NCBI GenBank assembly: GCA_037968855.1
Contig: JBBKWH010000034.1
Coordinates: 1-20,702 of the forward strand
DNA length: 20,702 nucleotides
Reading direction: 5' to 3'
Source: JBBKWH01 sp037968855
GTDB lineage: Bacteria; Pseudomonadota; Gammaproteobacteria; Pseudomonadales; Moraxellaceae
Positions 7,311 to 14,364 of the stretch are shown piece by piece. The first letter of the stretch is position 1. Each line of letters starts with the position of its first letter. A program made the position numbers and the translations under genes. The notes under the pieces were generated by a model that was not told where the DNA came from, did no database searches, and saw nothing but the letters and a program-made list of their open reading frames with translations.

Positions 7311-9751
7311 TAAAGATGCCAGATCTCGGTGGCATACTCGGCAATACTGCGATCCGATGAAAAATGTTGCATGCGTGCAATATTGTGAATACAGGCTTTG
7401 GTCCAGCGCTCAGGATGGGCGTAGTCGTTGGTAATGCGCTGATGGGTGGCACGATAGTCAGCAAAATCGGCCAGATGAAAATAACGATCTTGATTACTAC
7501 GCAAGATATTGGCCAACGGCATAAACGTCTGTGGGTCAGCGTCAAACAGGCCCGAGGTCAACGCATCAACGCTCCGTTTAAGATGTGGGTCTTGTAAAAA
7601 GACTAGCGGATCATGCCCCGATTGCTCTAAAACGCGTATTTGCTGCACGGTATTGCCAAAGGTATAAAAATAATCTTCACCAACAGCTTCACGAATCTCA
7701 ATGTTTGCACCATCTAGTGTGCCAATGGTCAACGCGCCATTCATGGCAAACTTCATGTTGCCCGTACCAGAGGCTTCCATGCCCGCGGTGGAGATTTGCT
7801 CGGAGACATCGGCGGCAGGGATTAAAATTTCGGCCATTGATACCCGATAGTCTGGCAAAAATGCCATGCGCAATTGATCACGACAGCGTGGATCGCGCTG
7901 GATTTTGGCAGCGACGGCATTGATCAAATGAATGATCAGTTTGGCTGTGTAATAACCCGGTGCAGCTTTGCCTGCAAACAAATGTGTGCGTGTAGAAGCA
8001 AGCTGTTCGCCATCCTCGATGATGCGCAGGTACAGATCAATCACATGCAAAACATTGAGCAATTGGCGTTTGTATTCGTGAATCCGTTTGCATTGCACAT
8101 CAAAGATCGAGTCGACATCGAGGGTCAGACGGTATTGCGAGTACAACTGATCAGCCAATCGAATTTTGTTGGCTCGTTTGATGTGCGCAATCTGAGCTTG
8201 CATGTCGTGATCATCGGCCAGCGCATCCAGTTGCTGCACGCGCGCGTAGTCCCTAACCCAGTCAGGGCCAAGCTGATCGGCAAACAGTTGCGACAAACTG
8301 GGATTGGCTTGATGAATCCAACGTCGAATGGTCACGCCGTTAGTTTTGTTATTAAAGCGCGCCGGATAAAGTTGGGCAAATTCAGGCACCAGTTCGGTTT
8401 TGACCAGCTCGCTATGTAGTGCTGCCACCCCATTGACCGAATGGCTACCCACAATCGCCAAATGAGCCATGCGAACCTGTTGTTGGTCACTGATGATTCT
8501 CATTTTGCTGACCAGATCATCACGATTCGGCCATTTTGACTGCACCTCTAGCAAGAAGCGTCGGTCAATCTCTGCAATCAGTTGCGCATGGCGCGGTAGC
8601 ACATGGCTGATCAAACTGAGTGACCAGCATTCCAGCGCTTCGGGTAGCAGGGTATGGTTGGTGTAGGCACAAGTTTGGATCACTAACGGCCATGCTTCAT
8701 CCCATGCGATATCATGCTCATCGACTAACATACGCAGTAGCTCAACCACAGCCAGTGCCGGATGGGTGTCATTGAGTTGAATCGCCACATGCTGCGGCAG
8801 TTGATGGATGTCTGATTGTTGATCTTGGAAGGTTTGCATGATGTCGCGTAGGGTACAGGCAACCAAAAAATACTCTTGTACCAAGCGCAGCTCACGGCCA
8901 GCGTCAAAGGCATCTGACGGATATAACACCTTGCTGATATTTTCGGATGCAATTTTGGCTTCAACCGCACGCAAATAATCGCCGCTATTAAAAATCTGCA
9001 TATCAAAATCATTCGAGGCTTGTGCAGCGTAAAGCCGTAATGGATTGACAGTCTCACCACCATAACCGGCAATTGGCAAATCAAACGGAACGCCAATTAA
9101 AATCTTCCAGTCCATCCACATGGGGCTGTAGTTGCCAGCCAGATCTTCAGTCACATCGACCTTGCCATAAATCGGAATCAAATGTCGGGTGCTGCGTTCA
9201 ATCAGCCATGGTGATTCTTCGGGATGCCAGTTGTCGGGGTGTTCAATTTGTTGCCCCTGAATAATCTCTTGGCGAAACAAACCGTATTCGTAGCGAATAC
9301 CGCAGCCAATACCTGCCATATTCTGCGTGGCCATCGAGTCGATAAAGCAAGCGGCTAAGCGTCCCAGTCCACCATTGCCCAATGCTGCATCGGGTTCGAG
9401 TTGAACCAAATCATCTAAGTCAAAACCCAATGCCGCGACTGCTTCGCGGGCTTCGGCCAGCAGGCCCAGTGCATGTAAATTATTGAGTAAGGACTGACCA
9501 ATCAAAAACTCCATCGATAGGTAGTAAATGCGCTTGGGCTTTTGTTGCTGTTGTCGTTGTTGGGTGTTAATCAAGCCGTCAATCAGTGGGGTGCGTACGG
9601 CTAGCGATAAAGCATGCACCACATCATGAGCGCTGGCTTGATTGGGCAGCAGGCCAAGTCGGTCGTGTAGTTGTTGGATGAGGCGGGCAGCAAGTGTCGA
9701 TGTGACGGTGTGTTGACCGATCACAGGTGTCGCCGATTCTGGCGTGGGCAT
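7310..9751 (-). CDS. glgP: Glycogen / alpha-glucan phosphorylase
   Basis: A full-length 813-residue GT35 alpha-glucan phosphorylase that cleaves alpha-1,4-glucan ends with phosphate to release glucose-1-phosphate in the cytoplasm. The pyridoxal-phosphate site EASGTGNMKFAMNGALTIG is intact, with the cofactor lysine at residue 667. Other family blocks are present, such as YYLSMEFLIGQSLLNN near the N-terminus, GNGGLGRLAACFIDS, QLNDTHPALAV, and CKRIHEYKRQLLN. AGGA lies 7 bases before the ATG. It is the first gene behind a strong sigma-70 promoter. The usual partners (glgA, glgB, glgC, glgX) are absent from the window. Its product, glucose-1-phosphate, could in principle feed a sugar nucleotidyltransferase such as the one four genes downstream, but that enzyme's substrate is not known. 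Glycogen and maltodextrin as substrates cannot be separated from sequence alone. Confidence 0.96.
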   Translation of the reverse strand: MPTPESATPVIGQHTVTSTLAARLIQQLHDRLGLLPNQASAHDVVHALSLAVRTPLIDGLINTQQRQQQQKPKRIYYLSMEFLIGQSLLNNLHALGLLAEAREAVAALGFDLDDLVQLEPDAALGNGGLGRLAACFIDSMATQNMAGIGCGIRYEYGLFRQEIIQGQQIEHPDNWHPEESPWLIERSTRHLIPIYGKVDVTEDLAGNYSPMWMDWKILIGVPFDLPIAGYGGETVNPLRLYAAQASNDFDMQIFNSGDYLRAVEAKIASENISKVLYPSDAFDAGRELRLVQEYFLVACTLRDIMQTFQDQQSDIHQLPQHVAIQLNDTHPALAVVELLRMLVDEHDIAWDEAWPLVIQTCAYTNHTLLPEALECWSLSLISHVLPRHAQLIAEIDRRFLLEVQSKWPNRDDLVSKMRIISDQQQVRMAHLAIVGSHSVNGVAALHSELVKTELVPEFAQLYPARFNNKTNGVTIRRWIHQANPSLSQLFADQLGPDWVRDYARVQQLDALADDHDMQAQIAHIKRANKIRLADQLYSQYRLTLDVDSIFDVQCKRIHEYKRQLLNVLHVIDLYLRIIEDGEQLASTRTHLFAGKAAPGYYTAKLIIHLINAVAAKIQRDPRCRDQLRMAFLPDYRVSMAEILIPAADVSEQISTAGMEASGTGNMKFAMNGALTIGTLDGANIEIREAVGEDYFYTFGNTVQQIRVLEQSGHDPLVFLQDPHLKRSVDALTSGLFDADPQTFMPLANILRSNQDRYFHLADFADYRATHQRITNDYAHPERWTKACIHNIARMQHFSSDRSIAEYATEIWHL

Positions 9752-9810
9752 GGCATCGTCCTGATCAATGTATTGTTAGCGTCGGCAGTTTTGTATCCGT
9801 ACATCTTGGC

Positions 9811-9838
9811 AGTATAGGCTTGTGCGTGCTGCTGTCAA
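9811..9838 (-). promoter_or_regulatory. Sigma-70 promoter for glgP and the downstream operon
   Basis: On the minus strand, TTGACA (9838-9833) and TATACT (9816-9811) are separated by 16 bases. The -35 matches the consensus fully and the -10 at five of six positions. Transcription would start near 9804, leaving a leader of about 50 bases before the glgP ATG at 9751. No other comparably good promoter was found by eye between here and the GH9 gene, so this may serve the whole minus-strand set. Confidence 0.75.
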
Positions 9839-9959
9839 CGCGTTGCAATCGACCATTTGGAAATTTGCATTAAATTCTAAAGATGTGTTGTAAATCACAT
9901 GACCCTGATGCCAAAAACTGCTAAAACGTCAGGACAGGGACAAGGACCGTATACCAATA

Positions 9960-11189
9960 ATGACTTCGACCACTGTATCAGGATCAACCAAGACTATTTC
10001 TGCTGGTATGAGTAACACTTGGGCTTATCAAGGCTCTGCAACGCGGGGACGGGATCTACGTATCGATTTTTTGCGCGGCTGGGCCATGGTGATCATGGTG
10101 GTGGCGCATACCGAGGTGTTTTCGGTGTTTAACTTGGTGACCTCTGAGCGCTTGGGCCTGATCTCGGGTGCTGAGGGTTTTGTGCTGTTTTCCGGCTTTG
10201 TGCTTGGGCAGGTGTATCGGCCTCGGCTACGCATCGACGGCTGGATCACCAGTATTTACCGCTTGTGGTCACGAGCGTGGAAGCTGTACATCGTCAGCCT
10301 AATTATTATTATTATGATTTGGCTGCTGTCATTGCTGCCGTTTATTAATGCGCATGAGGTGATGAGCTTTACCGACCGTGGCAGTGGTAAGGTTTATCCA
10401 TTGTATCCGACTGGATCATTTGATTTAACCGATTCGTTAAACCGATTGTTCTTTTTACAGGCTGGCCCACACCAGACACAGGTGTTAGGGCTGTATATTT
10501 TCTTGATGTTTTTTACCCCTGTGGCGTTTGCTGCGTTTTATCGCCGTTGGCATTGGGCTTTTTTGGCTGCATCGTGGTTGGTCTATGGCCTTTATCAATT
10601 TACTCATTTTCGTTTGGTCAATACCCAAACTGAGTATGCCTTTCCATTGATGGCATGGCAGGTGTTGTTCTTTAATGGTATGGCAGTGGGTTGGTTTAGA
10701 CATGAGATTGCAACTTACTTGCAAGGGACATGGCGCAAGGTTGTTTTAGGGTTTTGCATTGGTTTTAGTGCGGTAATGTTTTTTGTGGCGCAGAACCATA
10801 CCAACTTGTTTTTGCCAGAGTGGTCGCGTCTACGGTTGATTCCGCCAGAAACTTTTAACTGGATTTATGGGCACTATGCCTTAAAAGGTCAGTTAGGCCC
10901 GTTAAGGTTACTGAACGATGTGACGTTGTATATCACGCTGTATTGGCTACTGACGGTGGCATGGAAGCCGATCAATAAAGCTTTGGGCTGGTACTTGGTG
11001 CCAGTCGGGCAGGCGTCATTGTATGTGTTTATTATCCACGTGTTTATTGTGTTGATTGCCAGTCAGATCGTCACGTTTAGTTTGACACCGATCCATTGGA
11101 TTACTGGAACATTAGTGCATGGTGGCGCATTGATGTTGTTGTGGTGGATGACCAAACATAAAGTCTGGGCCAACGTCATTCCGAATTAA
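9960..11189 (+). CDS. opgC: OpgC-family integral membrane acyltransferase
   Basis: A 409-residue polytopic membrane protein with about ten hydrophobic segments. The opening RDLRIDFLRGWAMVIMVVAHTEVF, then SGAEGFVLFSGFVLGQVYR, is the OpgC (MdoC-like) domain pattern; the His of VVAHTE is the likely acyl-transfer residue. OpgC in Alphaproteobacteria and some other bacteria adds succinyl groups to osmoregulated periplasmic glucans. The glucan synthesis genes opgG and opgH are not in the window, so the true acceptor is uncertain. The ATG at 9960 has AAGGA 13 bases upstream, which is a long spacing; an in-frame ATG at 10011 has no better site. It is transcribed divergently from glgP and ends in its own terminator. 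Confidence 0.82.
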   Translation: MTSTTVSGSTKTISAGMSNTWAYQGSATRGRDLRIDFLRGWAMVIMVVAHTEVFSVFNLVTSERLGLISGAEGFVLFSGFVLGQVYRPRLRIDGWITSIYRLWSRAWKLYIVSLIIIIMIWLLSLLPFINAHEVMSFTDRGSGKVYPLYPTGSFDLTDSLNRLFFLQAGPHQTQVLGLYIFLMFFTPVAFAAFYRRWHWAFLAASWLVYGLYQFTHFRLVNTQTEYAFPLMAWQVLFFNGMAVGWFRHEIATYLQGTWRKVVLGFCIGFSAVMFFVAQNHTNLFLPEWSRLRLIPPETFNWIYGHYALKGQLGPLRLLNDVTLYITLYWLLTVAWKPINKALGWYLVPVGQASLYVFIIHVFIVLIASQIVTFSLTPIHWITGTLVHGGALMLLWWMTKHKVWANVIPN

Positions 11190-11210
11190 GCGTGACGGTA
11201 TGGCGCGAAG

Positions 11211-11236
11211 AAGGCATCAAGATGATGCCTTTTTCT
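11211..11236 (+). terminator. Rho-independent terminator after opgC
   Basis: AAGGCATCA (11211-11219) pairs perfectly with TGATGCCTT (11223-11231) across a three-base loop, and the right arm runs into a T tract (TTTTTC). It lies 21 bases after the opgC stop and should end that transcript, separating it from the next gene. Confidence 0.85.
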
Positions 11237-11284
11237 TGTTGTTATTGTTATTGGTGATGCCAATAGGATTGAAAATGTCCATGG

Positions 11285-11300
11285 GGTGTTGAGTAACACC
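11285..11300 (+). promoter_or_regulatory. Perfect hairpin just upstream of the PPTase ribosome site
   Basis: GGTGTT (11285-11290) and AACACC (11295-11300) form a perfect 6-bp stem with loop GAGT. No T run follows, so it is not a standard terminator. It ends five bases before the AGGAG ribosome site at 11306-11310. It may be a leader hairpin influencing translation or mRNA stability, or a chance inverted repeat. Confidence 0.4.
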
Positions 11301-11315
11301 TAATCAGGAGACGCA

Positions 11316-12011
11316 ATGTTTGCATCAAGTGTGCCGCCCGAGACGTTGATGATTCATCAAGACTTGGCCATGTTTATTTTGCCAAGTTTGGGCTGTCGCT
11401 CATTTACTGGATGGATGTGTGAGCAAGTCTTGCCAGATGAGTTACAAGATGCGGCGTGGGCACGCCAGCAAAGCTTTTTGGCTGGGCGATATTGTGCTGC
11501 ACAAGCGATGCGACAACTGGGTGTATCGTCAGGGCAGTTGCTACGCCGGTTAAATGATCGGCGTGTGGATTGGCCAGAAACTGTGGTCGGGTCGATTAGC
11601 CACAGTGGTGATTTGGCGCTGGCCGTGGTGGGCTTGGCGTCGCAATGGCGCGCGGTGGGAGCGGATATTCAAACGGTGATGAGTGAGCCTCGTGCATTGT
11701 TGGTGTGCAAACGTGTGATGTCAGAAGACGAGCTAACACTGATTAAGTCGGGTGTGTTTGGCCAGTCATTTGCCGAGTCAGTCACGCGGTTATTTTCGAT
11801 TAAAGAGACGGTATATAAATTGCTCTATGGAGTGGCAGAACGTTATATGCCGTTTTCGGCGGTGTCTTTACTAAGTTTTGATGCGCCCTATGCGACGTTA
11901 AGATTGAACGTAGATTGGGGAGTGGGTTGGGTAGCCGGATCGACTTTGTCGGTTTTGGCCTATCCTTATGATGACTCAGTGTTGAGCTTGGCTGTGTTGC
12001 CAAAAACCTAA
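11316..12011 (+). CDS. 4'-phosphopantetheinyl transferase, EntD-like
   Basis: A 231-residue PPTase that transfers the phosphopantetheine arm of coenzyme A to carrier-protein domains. Diagnostic parts are the basic segment SFLAGRYCAAQAM (53-65), SISHSGDLALAVVG (93-106), the metal-binding GADIQ with Asp117, and SIKETVYKLLYG (161-172) with Glu164 and Lys168. Length and motif order match the EntD/Sfp-like group used for siderophore, polyketide or fatty-acid carriers, rather than the short AcpS type. AGGAG lies 5 bases before the ATG, so the start is well supported. No non-ribosomal peptide or polyketide gene is in the window, so its carrier-protein client is elsewhere. The next gene downstream on the same strand is a drug exporter, 85 bases away. 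Confidence 0.9.
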   Translation: MFASSVPPETLMIHQDLAMFILPSLGCRSFTGWMCEQVLPDELQDAAWARQQSFLAGRYCAAQAMRQLGVSSGQLLRRLNDRRVDWPETVVGSISHSGDLALAVVGLASQWRAVGADIQTVMSEPRALLVCKRVMSEDELTLIKSGVFGQSFAESVTRLFSIKETVYKLLYGVAERYMPFSAVSLLSFDAPYATLRLNVDWGVGWVAGSTLSVLAYPYDDSVLSLAVLPKT

Positions 12012-12028
12012 GGTGCTTCCTATATAAA
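11997..12028 (+). promoter_or_regulatory. Candidate promoter for mdtD
   Basis: TTGCCA (11997-12002, inside the PPTase end) is followed after 18 bases by TATATA (12021-12026), or after 20 bases by TATAAA (12023-12028). The leader to the mdtD ATG would be about 60-65 bases. The AT-rich surroundings make chance matches likely. Confidence 0.4.
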
Positions 12029-12039
12029 TATATATAGAT
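12027..12039 (+). repeat. AT-rich 13-bp repeat, copy 1
   Basis: AATATATATAGAT occurs here just after the PPTase gene and again on the minus strand at 18577-18589 at the end of btuD. Both copies sit in short TA runs that differ sharply in composition from their surroundings. Confidence 0.5.
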
Positions 12040-12096
12040 TTGCGCTGTTTGCGGATTCACGGCAAGATGCTGCCTTAGTATTAGCCTTCTATTGAT

Positions 12097-13491
12097 ATGT
12101 ATTCCCCTGTGTATCTTCCCTCACGCCAGCCACTATTGTGGTTGGTGGCGATTGCATTTTTTATGCAAGCGTTAGACAGCACTATCGTCAATACAGCGCT
12201 GCCCTCAATGGCAAAGAGCTTAGATGCCAGTCCACTACGGATGCAGTCTGTTGTGGTGGCTTATGTGTTGAGTGTTGCTGTGCTGATTCCGGCTAGTGGT
12301 TGGCTGGCGGATCGGGTTGGCCTGCGGCGTATTTTTGCATTGGCCATGCTGGTTTTTGCGGCGGGGTCGTTGGCGTGTGCGATGGCCAATAGTCTGGAAA
12401 TGTTGGTTGTTGCGCGAGTGATACAGGGGTTGGGCGGTGCATTGTTAATGCCGGTAGGGCGTTTGGCGGTGTTGCGCTACTCGCCAACGGGTCAGTTTTT
12501 GGCGGCGATGAGCTTTGTCACCGTACCGGGTTTGATTGGGCCATTGATTGGCCCGACGCTTGGGGGCTGGTTGGTGCATGTGGCGTCATGGCATTGGATC
12601 TTTTTGATTAACTTACCGATAGCGTTGATCGGTTGGATCGCCACCTTACGCATCATGCCGAATGATCATCAAACCGATTTACCGCGTTTTGATCTGTGGG
12701 GTTATGCCTATTTGGTACTGGCGATGGTGGGTATCAGTCTGGCTTTAGATCGTCTGGCGATGACTGGTGGACAATTGTCTAATGCCGTGCTGGGTTGGCT
12801 GGTTGCGGGAATTGTTGGGCTGTTGGCTTATCTGTGGCACGCACGGCGCAGTCGGTCGGGCCTGTTATTTAGTCCATCGTTATTTGCGGTCGCGGGGTTT
12901 CGTGCGGGGATATTGGGTAATTTATTGGTGCGAATGGGTGGCAGTACCGCACCGTTTATTTTGCCGTTATATCTACAATTGGTCGGCAAGCTAAGTGCCT
13001 TAGATGCGGGATTGATGATGATTCCGCTCACCATTGGTTCAATCTTGGTTAAAAAAATCTTACCGCCGTTGGTGGCACGATTTGGCTATGCCGCAGTATT
13101 ACGCGGCAATACTGTCTTGATGGGCTTAGGGATGATGAGCGGTGTCCTGATGAGTGCTTTGCCACAGTGGGGTATTGCGATTTTGTTTGTGCTGATCGGT
13201 TCGATCAATTCGGTGCAGTTTGTCAGTATGAATGCGTTGACGCTCAAAGATTTGCCACCACAAGCGGCCAGCAGTGGCAATAGTTTGATGTCGATGACCA
13301 TGATGTTGGCGATGAGTTTGGGTGTGGCATTGGCCAGTGTGATGGTTAATGTGTTTGGTCATTTGGGTGGCAATACGCCGTTAGTGCGAGCGTTTGATCT
13401 GACCTTTATCTGTATTGGCTTGTGGGTGATGGCGTCGAGCTGGATTTTTTGGCGCTATCGTGAGCCAGAGGACGTTGCTAAAGCGACTTAA
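12097..13491 (+). CDS. mdtD: MFS multidrug exporter, DHA2 (14-TM) family, MdtD-like
   Basis: A 464-residue inner-membrane drug/proton antiporter with about 14 hydrophobic segments. The opening ALDSTIVNTALPSMAKSL is the DHA2 motif. PASGWLADRVGLRRIF is the MFS loop motif, and QGLGGALLMPVGRLAVL is the antiporter motif C region. ASWHWIFLINLP and MNALTLKDLP, followed by ASSGNSL, line up closely with what I remember of Escherichia coli MdtD. In E. coli mdtD follows mdtABC and precedes baeSR; none of those genes is here, so this is a stand-alone copy. The ATG has no clear ribosome site. An AT-rich promoter candidate lies about 70 bases upstream. The drug range cannot be predicted, and export of a metabolite is equally possible. 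Confidence 0.88.
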   Translation: MYSPVYLPSRQPLLWLVAIAFFMQALDSTIVNTALPSMAKSLDASPLRMQSVVVAYVLSVAVLIPASGWLADRVGLRRIFALAMLVFAAGSLACAMANSLEMLVVARVIQGLGGALLMPVGRLAVLRYSPTGQFLAAMSFVTVPGLIGPLIGPTLGGWLVHVASWHWIFLINLPIALIGWIATLRIMPNDHQTDLPRFDLWGYAYLVLAMVGISLALDRLAMTGGQLSNAVLGWLVAGIVGLLAYLWHARRSRSGLLFSPSLFAVAGFRAGILGNLLVRMGGSTAPFILPLYLQLVGKLSALDAGLMMIPLTIGSILVKKILPPLVARFGYAAVLRGNTVLMGLGMMSGVLMSALPQWGIAILFVLIGSINSVQFVSMNALTLKDLPPQAASSGNSLMSMTMMLAMSLGVALASVMVNVFGHLGGNTPLVRAFDLTFICIGLWVMASSWIFWRYREPEDVAKAT

Positions 13492-13557
13492 GGATTTAGG
13501 CCCGTGACAGGCGACGTCAGCACCAAACGATTGAGGATGAGAGAAACAAGTAATCTC

Positions 13558-13588
13558 AATGCCTATATTTTAAGTCAGCATAGGTATT
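13558..13588 (+). terminator. Possible weak terminator hairpin after mdtD
   Basis: AATGCCTAT (13558-13566) pairs with ATAGGTATT (13580-13588) with one G-T pair and a 13-base loop. The T run comes only about 15 bases later, so this is not a standard intrinsic terminator. It could be an RNA-stabilising hairpin. Confidence 0.3.
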
Positions 13589-13747
13589 GATGTGCATGCA
13601 GCTTTTTTAAGCGCAAGGTCTCATTTTTGTCAGCTTAAGTGTCCAGACAGGACTATTTTGTTATTACAGATATTTAAACGCTAAAGACCCTACACACAAG
13701 CACAACGCCTTCGTTGCTCTAACTCTTTTAACGTGTACTTTTAATCA

Positions 13748-13775
13748 TTTACAGCAATGATCAAAAACGTATGAG
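13748..13775 (+). promoter_or_regulatory. Candidate promoter for the DUF305-like gene
   Basis: TTTACA (13748-13753), a 16-base spacer and TATGAG (13770-13775) form a moderate sigma-70 match. The start would fall near 13782, giving a leader of about 40 bases before the ATG at 13821. Confidence 0.35.
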
Positions 13776-13820
13776 GCATATCACGTTTTGATGTGTTGGC
13801 TGTGCTTATGGAGTAGCAGG

Positions 13821-14270
13821 ATGGGACCTTACACACGTTTTGCTGTGATGATTGCCACATCAACGGCCATTATGTTTGGCTTGATGTACTTAAATACTTA
13901 TCAGTTGGATCATGTTTTTTTCAGCGAAACACGTTTGTATATGGCGTTTGTCATGGGTGCGGTGATGGCACTCACCATGTTTATCTTTATGAAAGGTATG
14001 TATAAAAACCGCAGTAAAAACGCGGTGATTGTACTGGGGAGTATTGGTGTATTTGCTTTGTCGTTATGGTTGGTGCGTAGTCAGGCCACAGTGGATGATG
14101 TGTCGTATATGAAGGCGATGATTCCGCATCATTCGATTGCGATTATGACCAGCACACGGGCCAATATTACTGATCCACGTGTGCGAGAACTGGCCGATGG
14201 AATTGCCAAAACACAGGTTAAAGAGATTGCTGAGATGAAAGAATATATTAAAGACTTAGAGAGCAAATAA
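13821..14270 (+). CDS. Small membrane protein with DUF305-like C-terminus
   Basis: A 149-residue protein with three predicted membrane helices (about 7-27, 38-60 and 68-86), followed by a short soluble tail. The tail reads YMKAMIPHHSIAIMTSTRA (97-113), then a charged helix with EIAEMKEYIKDLE. The MIPHH motif followed by an E-M-rich helix is typical of the DUF305 (ferritin-like, possibly metal-binding) family; His103 and His104 are the likely ligands. Most DUF305 proteins are periplasmic, and this shorter membrane-anchored form is a recurring variant. I chose the ATG at 13821 because GGAG (13810-13813) sits 7 bases upstream; an in-frame ATG at 13788 has no ribosome site. The biochemical role is unknown; metal or copper handling is sometimes proposed for relatives. 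Confidence 0.8.
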   Translation: MGPYTRFAVMIATSTAIMFGLMYLNTYQLDHVFFSETRLYMAFVMGAVMALTMFIFMKGMYKNRSKNAVIVLGSIGVFALSLWLVRSQATVDDVSYMKAMIPHHSIAIMTSTRANITDPRVRELADGIAKTQVKEIAEMKEYIKDLESK

Positions 14271-14300
14271 AACCTTTGCTCTGCTGAGGAAGAGATAAAA

Positions 14301-14339
14301 AAACCACCTCTTGTGCGTGTCATCAGAGGTGGTTTTTTT
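14301..14339. terminator. Bidirectional terminator between the DUF305-like and Rieske genes
   Basis: CCACCTC (14304-14310) pairs with GAGGTGG (14326-14332). Seven A residues precede the left arm and seven T residues follow the right arm, so it works in both directions. It stands between two converging genes, 30 bases after one stop and 25 bases beyond the other. Confidence 0.88.
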
Positions 14340-14364
14340 GAGGAGGCTTTTTTTGCAAAGTCGC

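Larger units (their letters stand above)
13492..13820 (+). other. 329-bp intergenic stretch with a hairpin and a weak promoter
   Basis: No convincing gene was found here on either strand. It is AT-richer than its surroundings. It contains an inverted repeat (13558-13588), a GCTTTTTTAAGC palindrome at about 13601-13612, several T runs, and a weak promoter-like pair near 13748-13775. It probably holds the end of the mdtD transcript and the leader of the next gene. Confidence 0.5.

Noticed and set aside
7874..8419. 181-codon open frame on the plus strand inside glgP
   Set aside because: It is antisense to a strongly conserved enzyme, has no ribosome site and no recognisable domain. It is a shadow of glgP codon use.
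9839..9959. Promoter for opgC
   Set aside because: Pairs such as TTGCAT-18-TGTAAA (9865-9894) match poorly. A promoter must exist near here, but I cannot place it with confidence.
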